Positions 27,790 to 42,581 of a stretch of DNA of 64,000 nt are shown here, piece by piece; positions within the stretch are counted from its first letter, which is position 1; each line of letters opens with the position of its first letter. Under the pieces are notes generated by a model. The model worked only from the letters and a program-made list of their open reading frames with translations. It ran no database searches and was not told the DNA's origin. Source of the stretch: Arbacia lixula (Eukaryota; Echinodermata; Echinoidea; Arbacioida; Arbaciidae); assembly GCA_963669155.1 (NCBI GenBank), contig OZ022576.1, positions 27,152,335 to 27,216,334 on the forward strand, written 5' to 3'. The position numbers and the translations under genes were made by a program.

Positions 27790-28857
27790 TTTTCAGTTTC
27801 TGGCCCATGGCCTATTAAATGATGGTGAGAGTAAACATTTGGCAATGTTGGAAATGCAAATACCAGTACCCATTTGATCTCAGTTTGTATGAGATGCATT
27901 TACTGGTAATGATTTGATAATGCTTGCAATTTGGGGGGGAAACAGGGAGGGTGGTAGGAAGGAGAAGAAACTAGGATAATACATTCAAACATCTGTATGA
28001 ATACTAAAGCGCGCTAATGGATTTCAAAAGCATTCCACTATCACTAGAATGCTTTGATGTCCCATGCTGATGTCAACTTGGAAAGAAATTTCCTATTTTG
28101 TCTCTTTAAGCTGTGTTTCTTATCACATTATTTTGCAATTTTTAAGAAAGTTAAGGGCAACACCACTAAAGATTCTGTACTCTGCTTTTTCTAAAGAATT
28201 GTGGAATTATAAATAAATGGAGATGCATGTATAAGGTAATTTTCTTACTTACAAAATTGACCAAATTCTTCACTTGTCAGAATTTTCTGGAATGGCGGGA
28301 TTCACTCATTATGAAAGTTATATTAAGCTATGTATTATTATTAACTCTTAGCCTGTTCCAATGAATTAAGCCCACTGCCATGCCGCTAATCCCCATTGTG
28401 CTAGGGTACACAATGTACATCCTGTGTTTTGTTCCCTTATTTGCGTGAGGGAGTGATAAGGTACATCCTGTATATCAAATACAAAACACTAAATTACTCA
28501 AGAAAATCCAGTCTGAAAGGTGTAAACTAACATGCGTAATCCAAAGCCGATTAGCTGGTGCATGCGATGTGATGAATAATAGCGTGTGCGAAGCATTTAG
28601 AACAAGGTTAATGAGCATGAACAATGACTGCAATTACGAATGGTATCTAGTTACCAGTACATGTAAATAAATTAGTCTCTCTCTTGATCTACCTCTCCCC
28701 CTCTCATAACAAGTCTAGCAAATGCCGAAACTGACTTACATGAAATATAACAGTCTGCACAATATATGCACCTCAGATAATATCAGGACTTTAAAGTGTC
28801 ATCCGGGCATTCTACTGATCCTCCTACTTGTGCTAAATATGCTACAGAACTGATTCA
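27790..28857. other. 3' flank of TIMELESS, likely including its 3' UTR
   Basis: No repeat or ORF recognised. On the minus strand I found no AATAAA close to the stop codon. A TTTATT (AATAAA in reverse) near 27447 is far away and lies in a repeat. Confidence 0.4.
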
Positions 28858-29009
28858 TTATTCGTCCTCGCTATCTGAAGAGATGGCTTTGCGCTTTGCT
28901 ATTTTCCTCAATGGGACGTCATCATCGGAGTCGCTGTCCTCTGATCCCTCTATGGCTGGGGTCACTGCTTGTCCTGTTTGGTTACTGGACGTCATGTCGA
29001 AGTCACTGT
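28858..29009 (-). CDS. TIMELESS: TIMELESS terminal exon 17 of 17
   Basis: 152 nt after a TCTACAG acceptor, ending DVPLRKIAKRKAISSDSEDE then TAA. A basic patch followed by an acidic SSDSEDE terminus resembles the KKR-plus-acidic end of vertebrate TIMELESS. No clear poly(A) signal was seen just downstream. Confidence 0.88.
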
Positions 29010-32000
29010 CTGTAGACACCAACGAGGACACGATAGAAACAAATTTTAAGGAGTATAAATTTGTTTTTTAAGTCCATTATGTTTCATGGGAGAGCCACAT
29101 GGAATTAATCTTGAACAAAATGATGTTATTTTTTATACACATTAGACTTTTATATTTGCTTCAATGTTAAAAGGAATATCATGAACTTAGATGTCATTAT
29201 CTCAAGAACAATATCAAGATACCTCTTCAAATGCAATATTTGCTTGGACTATAAGCTACAACAAAATAGAGCTTCAATCTCAATTTCTGAATGTGCTTTG
29301 CCATAAATCAAATGTGACAGCAATTTATTTTTCTTCATTGCATCCTATAATTCTATTAATGATGACATTTTGCAGATTGTAAATCCCCTGTATGGTCTAA
29401 CATCTCGCTAAATAAAAACAATCAGGAGGATAGCATTAGGTTATTTGTGAAGACTGGTTTCTAAAAGTAATTATTTACCATCGTCTAGGATCTCCTCCCA
29501 ATCTCCTTCAGCGCCCTCCTCAACTTCCTCTACATCAGTCCCCAGAGCAACCTCAGCTTCACTATCGCTGGCTCCTTTATTGTCCAGGTTGCTCTCTACA
29601 TTATCATCCAAGACGTTGTTTGTGCTATCGTCCTTGAAATTACTGGCATTGTCCTCCACTGGAGCTGTTTCCATGACAGTAACCTCCTCCCCCTCATCCT
29701 CTTCCGTCTCGGTTGTGGGGATCTCTTTCATTGTCACATCCGCGTCGCTAGGACTGTCCGACGACAGACGCAGATGGAGGGATTGATCGTGAGTGGGTGA
29801 GGTGTCCTCTTCAGTTGTCATAGCAATAGGCTCTGATGTAGTAAGAACCTCATCATCTTCATCACTAGAATCATCAAACGGAGATGGTTTCTTCTTTGGC
29901 AATGCAGGTCTCTTGGTGACCACCTCAATGATTTCACTCTGAGCATCTTCTTCTCCATCATCATCCTCGTTATCGCAGTCACTTTCATCGCTGCTCATCA
30001 TCTTGCTGCGTTTCGGTGCTTTAGCCTTAGCAATGGGTGATGCAGCAGGAGAAGCAGGATCCTCCTCCTTGACAATCTCCAGCCTCTCTTCATCACTGTC
30101 CTCGTCGCTCGATACGAGCCGCGTCTCCCTTTTCTGCCTCCCCGTTACTGCTGTCACCTTCTTCTTTCCTCCAGTAGAGCTAGGCTGGTCGGGCTCTCCA
30201 TCGTTCCCCTCATCCCTGGAAACCAACCTGCTGCGCTTGGCTGGCTGTCCTTCAGGCTCTTCCTCCTCTCTATACTTACTCAGGAAGGTGTTGAGGGTCT
30301 CAGCTTCACTGCAAGGGAGGAAAGAGAGTGAAATAAGAAATAGCCATTAGTTCACCCTGAAATTATTTCGGTTTCAATAAAAGAAGATACATAAAAGAAA
30401 CATATTAGTGAAAGTTTGACGAAAATCAGAAAGAATTTTATATTTGACTTCCTATTCTAAAGTTTTGGTTTTGTGACGTCACATGCAAGGTGCTCTCCCA
30501 TATGTTGTGTAAATTTGTTTTCAGAAAATGTGCATTTTCTCAAAAAGATATGCATTCTTTTACCTGTGCATTTGATACATCAATGGAAATACAGGGAAAC
30601 GCGTTATAACGAGCACGGGTCCGGATTTTTCATCCATAGACCTCCATGTATTCTGTTTTCATATAACAGATCGGCTATAGCAAGGCAAACTCCCTTCAGC
30701 CACGCCGCTCAGCGAGGGAAACGCAACAACAGCACAGGCAATTTTAAACGCTGATCACACACACCGTGCAAGAATCCACACACACACATGCATATGTCCA
30801 CATTACGTGCATGCGGTACTGCCAGAGCCGTATCTCTATACAGCTATATGTACTGCACGCCCCCACGCCCAACCATCAACACAGTCATGCATGCACATGG
30901 CAAGAACCTCTGAACACATGTGACACCGCGCATATACAACTGCGGCCGCGCATACATGAAGACTGTGTTCAATGATCATTCATTGCTTACACGCGTTCAT
31001 GCCAGCAGGCGCGGCCGGGTAACTGGGCCTCCCCGCTGCTTCATTCGTCAGTAAACGGAGGCGTTGGAAGTGTGATTTATTTACATTTTCAACTGTGCTG
31101 TTTAATATTTTAGTGAATTTTTAGCTCATGAATTCAGTTTAGAATGCTTGCAAAGGCATTTAAATATTACAGTCCTAGCGGTAAATATGTTATTGTTTGT
31201 GTAGTCCTATAGATGCATTTCTTTCTGTATGCTTTGATCATGTACTGGTATAGCAAGCAATCGGCTATAGCGAGGAAAAAGTGTGGGTCCCGACTTCCTC
31301 GTTATAACAGGGTTTCCCTGTACCTTTTTACACACATAGTTGTAAGAATAAAAAATCATTCTGTTGTTAAAGACAGAAAAAAGCAGTTTATGGAATTATT
31401 TTGTACACAACATATAGGAGAACACCTCGCTTTCTTTTCTTTTGGCCTATTTTCGTCAAACATTCACTAATATGTTTCTTTCATGTGTCTCCTTTTATTA
31501 AAACCAAAATAATTTCAGGGTGAACTATCCCTTTAACTCTTTGTGCGTTCACCTGTGAACCCCCTGTGCATTGCATTAATTTGAGTGTGCGCATATTCCA
31601 ATGAACTCTTGTCGGAGTAGTAGCTTTCAAGGTCTATAACTTTTTATTAGATTGACATAAGGAAAAATAGTGTACATATAAAATATAGAGAATTTCATGG
31701 GCTTTCCACTCATATGTATTTTGTCTGGCAGTTAAGGAGCTACTTTATCACAGGGCTTTACTAGTGCAGAACATTTTGAAAAAAAAATGTCAATGTTTTC
31801 AGTAGTGCTAATGTAAATGATATGTTGGACTCTTCATTTGCTGTAAATTGCAGGGAAATTATTACAGTTATTTTGCTAAGACCATGACCTTTCTATTGAT
31901 ATCAAAATCAATAAGTTTTGAAAAGAAGAAAGTTTGATACAGGAAGTGCATAGAAAAGCCTGTATGGCCAAGAATTTGACTCGGTTAGGACTCTAGGAGC

Positions 32001-35000
32001 TCTTTGTGTTGTAATACAAAGAGATCGCCTACAATGCGTACATGTACACGCAACCAGTAAGACCATGACCTTCCTATTGATATCAAAATCAATAAGTTTT
32101 GAGAAGAAGAAAGTTCGATACAGGAAGTGCATAGAAAAGCCTGTATGGCCAAGAATTTGGCTTGGTTAGGACTCTAGGAGCTCTTTGTGTCGTAATACAA
32201 AGAGATCGCCTACAATGCGTACATGTACACGCACCCACATAATCACAGTACAATAACAAGGAACTTGTGCAAAACTGCGAACGAAACGTGTCCACGGTTG
32301 TGCATTGCTGCGAGCGAAACGTACTAAGAGTTAAGGACATTGTAATGGTTATGGCGCAACAAGAAAACGTTTTGTAATAAGCTATTAAACATGCAATTTG
32401 AAAATTATTAAAGAGAAAACTAAACAATTCTTGGATTAAAGAATTTATAGTGTAGTATAGCATATAAATGACACATTGGATAGTCTCAAAGTATTAATTA
32501 AACATAAAATGCAATACATCGTCAATTGACAACATATTTAAGAAGTAGAAGGTAATCAGGTGTCCATTGTGATAGACATAGTACATGTTTCAATAAAGAC
32601 TAGAGCAATTCAACTGCCACGTAGTCGATTAATATGCCTCCGCCTCTTTCCTGGACCATTTAGATGGCCAATGTACTACGTGATATGAAAATATCATTGT
32701 TTTTCAATGTTTAGCCAAGTTTGGGAATGTTCATTGACCTTTGACCTCTTACTTCTTTGACTTCCAATCTAACCAGTCTGTTTAAATCCATCCTTGTGTC
32801 ACGTTTGTTCAAAATTAGCCAAAGTGATACATCTCGGTACGATGTTTGGTTAAACAATTTCTTACAAGAATACCACAGCTAAACAGTGAACAAACTGAAA
32901 CGGACTGTAAACCAGAAAGCGTGAAGAGCTGATGAGTAGAGAGGTAGATTCTAGTAGAGTCTACCTCTCTACTCATCAGCTCTTCACGCTTTCTGGTTCA
33001 CAGTCCTTTACAGGTAGACTCTAGAGAGGTAGAGTCTACCTCTCTACTCATCAGCTCTTCGCGCTTTCTGGTTTACAGTCCCTTTCAGGACTACACTCAC
33101 ATTTCGAAAGAATACTCTACTTTCAAATCTCCACTTTCTTGCCTGTCCATTTCACCTTCGATTCTATCCACGTTTTCTCATCTCAGTCCTCCCAGGACTT
33201 TACACATGGTGTACCGTAAACCTCTCTCGTGATTGATCATACCACCATGCAAACCTTCAAACATCATATGAGAATCTATTTTCTCACTGACACCGCACAT
33301 GTAAGCGAATTTTGATTACTCCTTGCTTTTCCGTCAAAATCTTATGAATTAGTGTCAATATGGCATCGTGATCGTTGGAATCTGTAGTCTATTGCAACGT
33401 GCACAAAGTCAATCGGCTTCCGGGTTTCGGACAACATGACCGGATATCGTTATTGCTATCGATACTTCTGCATGCACGTGGTCATGACATGATCTACGCG
33501 ATGCACCAATCAGCGGTCTCCGAATCGCTTGTGCGGAGATGCTGCTATCATGCTATCCGTGTTGTACACAGTCTATGGACAATTGTTTGTTGTGGCGTTG
33601 TGTACGTAGTACGGTATATCGTAGTGAACGTATTTAATAGAAAAGTCACAATGAATAACAGAGCTAAACAATATACTATCAATGCAGTCAAAGGGTTAAA
33701 CAATGTCTTGTTTAAGAGAAAAGTCACCATGAATAACAGAGCTAAACAATATAGTATCAATGAAGTCAAAGGGTTAAACGATGTCTTATAAAAGAAAGAT
33801 CACCATGAATAAGAGAGCTAAACAATGTACTATCAATGCAGTCAAAGGGTTAAACAATGTCTTACAAGAGCTAAAAAGTGGAGTCAAAGGGTTAACAAGA
33901 GGAAAGTCACCCTGACTCACAAAGCTAAACAGTGTACTATCAATGGCAACTTTAGCAAATTTCTGACAAAGTTCACTGACCTCAATCAGAATTGACCCCT
34001 ATTTACACACTGCATTGGCTTTATGCAAATATCTAAGGGTTCTAAAATATTGTCTAAACCGATTCGGGATGGACGGACGGACTGACCGGCAAACATAATG
34101 CCTCCGGCCACTACGTGGCGGAGGCATAAAAATGGTGCTCGATACTAAACTCTTGTCAGAAAATGTTCTAAACAGATGAACAAGACAAACTTTTGACTGA
34201 GTAACACAAACCTTTCATCGCTTGAGTCACTAGGCAGCGGGCGCTTGAGTCTGGAAACTTTCCTTGCAGATGGGGGCTTATGAGATGATTCAGCACACCC
34301 ACCCTCCTCCTCCCCACTCACATCCGTCTCCTCATCGTATGGATCAACCGGCTGCTCCTCATCCCCAACACCACCACTCCTCCCAAGAGGGCCCTCCTCT
34401 CTCGCCTCCTGTCCCTTCTTGAGACCCGAGTCTCGCTCGGACTTCTCCTTTCGCCGTGAGAGTGCCATCTGTTTGAGCATCTCAAAGCGTGCATTGGACT
34501 TCTCGCTGGTTTGGGTGCTGCCCTCTGCCGGTGGTGGGGGCTCGACTTCTATCCCGTCACTGGGCTTGATGGAATCTGCTGTCTCACGGAGAGCAGACGA
34601 GGTCAGGTTACCGGGAATACGCCAGTAGACTTCCTGTTTTCAGGAAGAGCAAACCAAGGAAGGCATTATTGCCAATTTTGGCAAAGTTCATTGACCTTTA
34701 AACTCTGACCATTCAAGAATTTTACCAAAAATGTCACCAGTCTATTCCCAAGAAGTGATCAATCTTTGTACCATGTTTCATGAGCATTGCATCCTTGGAT
34801 TTTTAGTTGTTGTGAAAAAGGGCAATTTTTCACAAAGTTCATTGACCTTTGACCTCAATCAGAATTGACCCCTATTTCACACACTCCATTGGTTTCATGG
34901 AACCATGTATCAAGTTTGAAGCAAATCTGGTTAATAGTTCTCAAGATATTGCCTAAACAGATTCGGGATGGACGGACGGACAGAATTACATACAGACGGA

Positions 35001-38000
35001 CGGACTTAGAGATGGATGGACGGACAACCCGAAAACATAATGCCTCTGGCCACTGCGTGGCGGAGGCATAAAAATCAATATTAGAGCATTTATTCTTTGT
35101 ATGCTAGGTGTGTATTGTCACCAATAATGCACACAAATCCCAGTAAACAGCATTTTATCTGGCTCAAAAGGGGTTAATAATGTCTTCTTTTCTTAAATCT
35201 AGTGGTGTATCACTGTACCAGGGTTGTAATGCAACCTTAATCAACTATAGAGCTCTACACAAGAAAAACTCCACAGTCAAGCACACGATAAGTCTGTTAT
35301 AAAGGTTCCATGTTTGATCTCTGCAAGCAATCGCAATGATAAAGATTATCACCGCAAACTACAGAAAAAAAGAAGATTGCATCATTAATGCATGGAATAT
35401 AAAAACAGATGCTTACATTTACAGCCTCACATAATCAAAATACTTTAAGTTTCTTATGGTGCAGCTACAAAATATCAATATCTTATTAGTTTATGCTTTA
35501 CAGAATATTGACATTATCTGACTTTATTTCTTATTGTTCTACACATACCTCATGGGACCTGGGTTCTGAGAGACCAACACGTTTCATGAATCTCTTAAAT
35601 GCTTTCTTCCTCGTGGCGTGACTGTTATCCACAGACAAAGGAACAACTGGAATCGACTGATGATTTCCTATAACATAAATAAATGGAAGAGAGCTCCTGT
35701 TGTAAGACCAGAATCTCTAGAAAAAAAATTGCTAAAAAAATTGAGAATATTATATTGCCTATATGTTGATTAGATGTAAATACTGAAATATTGTGTGTGC
35801 TATGAAACTTTGGGTAGTCCTAAGGCAGGCACAAGGCAGAAATACAGCACCAATATAACAATATATTGGACACCCTATGCCATAACTACAGTTAATTTAT
35901 TTCCAATCCTGGAAAGTATTTGTCCATGTTTTTTTCTGAAAACCACTTTAAGCAATTTCAAATCACAAGTGTGAAGTGATACACTGGACCATGTCTGATG
36001 ACCATTTCATGAAAGGAACAGATAACGGCCAAGCAGAAACAACCAGGGAACAGAATTGGAAACAGGCAAAGAAGACATTGTGAGTCAGGATAGCCAGACA
36101 GACAGACAGAAAGTCAGACAGACAAACAGTATGACAGTCTGACAGACAGACAGACAGACAGACTCTCATCTCTTACCGCTTGCTTCTCGGTCATCTGCAG
36201 TCTTTCTCAAGCATTCTTGAATCCACTGAATAGGCTCCGTCAATCCTGGAAGATATAGAAGAAGAAAAACGCATTTGAACGTACTAATGCATACTTAATT
36301 CAACCACTCCGAGGCATATGAGCAGCTTTTAGTGTTTCATGCAAAAAACGAAGACAGTGATTTTGTCCTAAAGCTGGGGATCACAACAATCATCTATTAA
36401 TTCTTTAATTTGTGTTGATATTGTGTGTGTGTGTGTGTGTAATGGGTGGGAAGCAGTTTACATGAACATAATGTATAGAAATCAATCACTGTGCAAATAT
36501 CTAACTTTACATCTGATTTGTCTCTGCTGTTGACAAAGACAAAATAAAACCCTTTACATAGTAGTCAAGTTTACTATGTCTATATTAATAATTTTGTTCA
36601 ATTTTGGGTGATCTATAATAAAGTACCATCCTTTAGTTAAGAAAAAATGCAAAAAAAAATGACCTTTGACCAAATCATTCTCATGAAGACACATGTGGTA
36701 TTACCCAAGGATCATTTGTACCAAGTGTGATCACACTTGATGCAGAAATAAAGAAATGAAAGCAAGTCAAACAACAACTTTGAGAAAAATGATGCACACG
36801 ACCTCATATCATTTGACATTTTGACCCCTAGATGTCCTTTGACCCTACCATCCTCATGACGACCAATGTGGTATTACCTAAGGATCATTTGTATCAAGTT
36901 TGATCACAATTGATGCAGAAATACAGAAATGAAAGCAAGTCCAACAACAACTTTGAGAAAAATGATGCACACGACCTCATATCATTTGACCTTTTGACCC
37001 CTAGATGTCCTTTGACCCCACCATCTTCATGACGACCAATGTGGTATTACCTAAGGATCATTTGTATCAAGTTTGATCACAATTGATGCAGAAATACAGA
37101 AATGAGAGGAAGTTAAACAAAAACTTTTTGTAACACACCAACAGACTGACAGACCAACAGGAAAAGTGACCACTAGGTCTCTGCCGAACTTTGTTCAGGG
37201 GGGGGGGGGGGGGGGGGGGGGAATGGCAACATGAACTTTTGGATTGGGCTAACTCCAAATATTTGAAATATGTATAGTTTAGAAAATCACCCAAAATTAT
37301 GAAAAAACTCACAAAAGGAACTCGACTATAGGATGGGTTTCGAGATGAGCTCCATCAATCATTATGCAAAGCTTAATTTCATGGTCATATTGTGATCATT
37401 TGTCAATTAGGGTCCTGAACCCATGCCAAGGGTCTGTTTCAGGTATTTCAAAGTCAGCTCAATTGTCCATGGTGCCCATGAGTAAAAGTTGTCCCAAAAT
37501 GCACCACGGAGTAACCTGTCAATATTTTTGCAGTCATAACCATCCCTGTTCTCATGCACTACACAGAGCTACCAACATTGAAACTCAACAATCAGGAAGA
37601 TTTGGGGAAATTTCCTCAAAAATTAGGGAGATGTCTATCAAATGCATAAAACCTAATGACAATAATATTTTGATAATCAGGGAGATTAGGTAATGAAATG
37701 CACTGCAGTAATATTGGTCTATTTTCAGAGTCTCCTGTGAAATCAGGGAGACTTGGCAGCTCTGACTACTGTATGAGACCCAAGAGGGTATGACTGCAAT
37801 TATATTCCTGATGTTGCTGCATGGTGCATTATGGGGCAGTCTTTGGTGGTATTAAGGATTCCAACAATGACTGTACCTCTTTTCTGCAGACTGACAACCA
37901 CTTCCTCCAGAGGTTTCTCCTGCTCATTGTTCTCGTCATACTCCTCCTCATCATCCCCATCGCCACTGTCACTACCACTCTCATCATCATAAAGTTCTGC

Positions 38001-41000
38001 CTCAGAGTCTGGGAATTCTGAAAAGAAATCACACAGCAACAAACAATTCATATTTTCATGTTGATTGCAAATACTCCAACATTGATCAGAAATCTGTTTT
38101 TTCTCACTGCGACTATAATCAGTAAATACCGAGACAGGTAAACCTGATTATAAAGACTGCTCAAGGGAGACAAGAAATGCAATTTTCATTGAGTGTGGAC
38201 TTCATGACTATTTAATACATGTTTCAATAAAAAATGTTGCACAAGGAAAATAAATGATATATTCTTTCTAAACAGGTGGGCGCTAAAATATCACTCCGAG
38301 CATCACATCTCTCACAAAATTACTCTGCAGTTATCTTAGCAACCACAGACTACAATAAATCCATTCATGCGGCTTACCTTGCAAACCATCTGCAAATTCA
38401 TCGTCTTCCTCAGCAGAATCTTTAAATCCATCCTGGTTAGAGGAATCAAATGATTAATACATTTTTAATAAAAACATACAATTCAGACATATCCATACAA
38501 CAAAGGACCAAAGATTTGGTCCATTTCATTTTTGAATCACTTTGTTCCTGACCGCTTCTCAACCATCTTCTCCAGGATGGCTTTCACCACATCTGGGAGG
38601 ATCACAGGAGTGGAAAATTAGGATTAGAAAATTTTTCCCCCATCAATTATGATTAGTTTGAAAAGAATCGCAACTTTCTTTATTCTTTGTATCTTTTATT
38701 AAAAAGTTCACCTGTGTGCTTTTGCATTTTTTCTGGTCTTAGTCCAAAGCAACTTGTTATGAAGGTTTCATTTCCCATTACCTCTCTCATTACCATTGGC
38801 AAGAAGTTATATAATAAGCCAATTGGATTTCTAATGCCTGGTAATGTAAGGGTTAAATGTGTCAAGGCGGGGGGGTTACATTACCTGATCATCATCTCCA
38901 CCCCGTCTCCTCCTCCTCCTCTTTCTGCCTGACCTGTCGCCCCCGTCCACCTTCTGTTGCCGTTTCTTGTAGAGCTGCTTGCGGTCCTGGACCAGTCCCA
39001 GCTCCAGGATCTTCTGCATCACTTTGTTCCTGGACCGCTTCTCGGTCATCTTCTCCAGGATGGCTCCCACCACATCTGGATCACAGGAGGAGAAAATCAG
39101 GATAAGAAGATGAACGTTGGTATTGGCAAGGCGGTATAGGCTAAATAACCTTATTGACGGAGGTAATAATCGCATGTAGAAGGTATGAAGTTAAAGACGG
39201 GGTGTCCTTTTTGCAGGTCAGAATCATTTTGGGGAGGTAAAAACTACAGAAAATGAAAGAAAATACTGTATAAGAACTTTTCTCCCAATAATTCATTGGA
39301 AACTGGCTGAATTAAAGCATTCACTAGATTTTGAGTATTTTTTGGATGGGTAATTCAAAACCTACAGCCCAGATACCAGAGACCGCCTTGTTTGCATCGC
39401 ATAGTGATGTGTTGACCTATTGTTACGATCAATTCACGCCAGAAAGGATCGCACAAAATGATACCAATATTTAGTTTATGTGGTCTTTATTATATGGGGT
39501 ATTTCCCCTTTAAACTCAAGACAAACGTTCACAAATTTGTACAATTACTCTATATAAACATTTAAAATATGTATTCCAGTATTCCCAAATTATGATCGCA
39601 GTGTTGATCCCAATGTTGTACGCTGAAGAGCAGGTATTTCAGATAGTCAAGTCCAAATAGATGATCCAAGATGGTCAAATATTAATCCCCAGAGCTTTCA
39701 CGGCTTTCACGGGCAGGATCTCATGAGCATTATTTAACAGGCAGGTATTTATCCACGTAGAGAAAATCCTCGTATGAATCCACAGGTGTGTATTGAGCCA
39801 GGGTCACAGCAATATCTTAGACGCAGGTTACTCTTAATACCACAGGTGACTGGAGCAGGATGATATACAACTCTGAGCTCCTATTCGAGCAACTCATATA
39901 TATACTACAATCTGTACATTCTAGAAGGTTCTATTATATGTGCTTCTAGAAATTTCTCAATACATCTAGTAAGTTCTACATTGTACCTATGCTTGTAAAC
40001 ATGACAATCAACATTGACCTGACCCAGATTACACTGATGAGTCATCACTGGTCCTAAAAATGTCATTGAACTCCACAGGCACACTCCAGCCAGTGCCTCC
40101 TTTATTATGCTAATGGGTCCCAGCTAGGTGTAGCATTCTTTCATGTAAATATCATCTGCCAGAGTCTTCTCACATTCCAGAATCTTCTATGCAGTACACA
40201 TGCACAATGTTTATTTCACCAGTGAGGAATTTCACAGGCACATAGAGTGTGCACAGCTTATTTAATGGTTATATGCATGGCTTACACAAATTTATAACAC
40301 TATATACTCACAGTTGCAATATGGTTGCAATATGAACATTGACCATAGTTGGGCTGTTTCATACGTAAACAAGGATAGTTTTTTTTACTTTTCCTGAAAA
40401 GATTTGTGAAGCTATAAATGTGAGATTACATACATTTATCATAAGGTATACTGCTGATACCTGTCGAATTTCATCACTTTTGCAAATGGACAACCCTGTC
40501 TTTAATACCCATATCGAAAGAGGTACAAATTAAAAAGTCTCATCAAAAGATGTATGAGGTTAATAGTCTCATCAAAAGAGGTACAAATTAAATAGTTTCA
40601 TCAAGAGATTTGAGGTTAATAGTCTCATCGAAGGAGGTATGAGGTTAAAAGTTTCATCAAAGAAGGTATAATTTAAATAGTCTCATCAAAAGAGGTATGA
40701 GGTTAATAGTTTCATCAAAGATGGTATAAATTAAATAGTCTCATCAGAGGAGGTATAAAGTTTAATAGTCTCATCAAAGGAGGTATAAAGTTAAATAGTC
40801 ACATGAAAAAGGTAATAGTCTCATAAAAAAGGTATAAGGTTAAATAGTCTCACGGAAGGAGGTAGGATGTTAGTCTCATTGAAGGAGGTATGAGGTTAAA
40901 GCCTTATCGACCTTGGTATGAGTTACTGATCAATCTTGGTGTTACTAATTTTTTCTATTCTTGATTTCAGCCACATATTATCATGTAACAACATACACAT

Positions 41001-42549
41001 ATGATAGTTATAGGATTGGCAAATGATGCTTGTTTTCAGCTGGACTTGCATTGCTAAAATTTGTATTCATTTTCAAATAAAAAAACAACAACTTCTGTTT
41101 GACACTCCAAAGTATATCCCACAATGCTCCTCAAAAATCAAGTTCTCAAAGCAAGCCAACATCACTAAGGAGAGCTAGAGGTGCGCCGATGATGTAAACG
41201 TAACTCACCATTTGAATCCTTGTTATGATCAAACAGGGAGCGTAACTCCAGTTCATGCTCTTCCCTCCACAGTGTGACCCTCTTCGCACTGATATAGAGA
41301 TGATAAATACACAATGTCACCCAGAGGCTGAATGGGTCCACATTCAAATCAAAACGTTAACATTACAGGTCACAATAAATATTTGTTTTCCACTGACAAA
41401 GAGATGACCAAATGCACACAATGATATACAGCTCTGGAATGATGTACATTCAAAACACACACATTGCAGCCCACAATTAAAAAGTAAAATAAAACAAAAC
41501 TAGGAAAATTTGATTGCGCACAGTATGCTTCCGTTCTCATGCGCAGACACTGAATTATTGCCATAAATAAATTAAAATGTAAACATAAAAGTTCATTGGC
41601 TATTGGCTGTAACATACAACATAAATAATACAACATAATAATTAATCAACACTCTGAGATCCTAAGCTGTAAAGAGAGAGGTAGTGATATATCCCTGGTC
41701 ACCTAATCTCCCTCGCACTCACCCTTTTGGTTTCTTCAAGTCTTTGGCACTGTCAATCAGCTCTTGACTCACCAGCTGAGTTATAATCTGAAGAAGAAAA
41801 AGAAGAAGAGCATGTAAATTTACAATCAAAATGGACATCTTCATTTTTAAAAAAACCCCACCAAATTTCTACAATCACTTGTAAAGGAATTGTTTTAAGT
41901 GTAAAATCGTACTGGGTGGGCTTCTCACATGCTTAGGTGCAAATGGATGAAGAAAGTTCAATCTTACATATTGTGATAAATGGCACACTTCTAAACCCAT
42001 TGAAGGGATAATATTCAAGGTCAAGTTTTGTTTACATTATCATAAAATCATAAAAATATATCAAAATGTACATATTAAAATAAAATAAAACAAAAAATGA
42101 GGGTTTCCTTCAAGTAAAAGCATAAGGCTGGAGAAGTTAATAGGCACCTTTACAGAGTGTAACTATCCACAAACATTGATACAGCGTGCGACATAAGCGC
42201 TTGCCCGATGGCCCGGGGCCAGTGAAAATCCCGTTCGGGCAAGCTATTTTGATGACTGTGGGGAAAGTACTGGCCCGAATCGGGCAAGCAGATTATTACA
42301 GCTTAGTTAGCCATTTCCAATGACAACCCAAGCCGCAGTCAAGCAACGGCGATCGCTCGGCTCAGCCCTGAGCTTCCCGGCGTGGCCTAAGGCCTAGCTA
42401 TAGGATGTATAAGGCGTAGCTACGCAATTCGATTTTTGCAAACCGCCCACCGACCGAACAAGTGTGCTGTAGCTTTGCAGCATAAAAACGCGCGCTAGCG
42501 CTATCGAGCTAGCTATGCAACGACACGCGTGCAAACAGGCAGAGTAGCA

Positions 42550-42581
<32 letters not shown>

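Larger units (their letters stand above)
32600..34131 (-). mobile_element. Helentron-like element, copy A5, with extra internal sequence
   Basis: Both family ends are present (CTAGAGCAATTCAACTGCC side and CACTACGTGGCGGAGGCAT side). The interior holds a 47-bp palindrome cluster (32902-33081), a fragment of the hAT-like element (33268-33640) and an 80-bp tandem repeat (33641-33960) instead of only the usual units. Confidence 0.75.

Noticed and set aside
29471..29479. TIMELESS ending at the TAA just after exon 16
   Set aside because: A proper donor (GATG|GTAAAT) precedes that stop, and an in-phase exon with a family-like basic-then-acidic C-terminus follows at 28858-29009. A minor read-through isoform cannot be excluded.
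30003..30350. Plus-strand ORF of 115 codons
   Set aside because: Exact antisense of the acidic TIMELESS exon 16. Serine/leucine-rich reading is what an antisense acidic-serine exon gives; no splice or start context.
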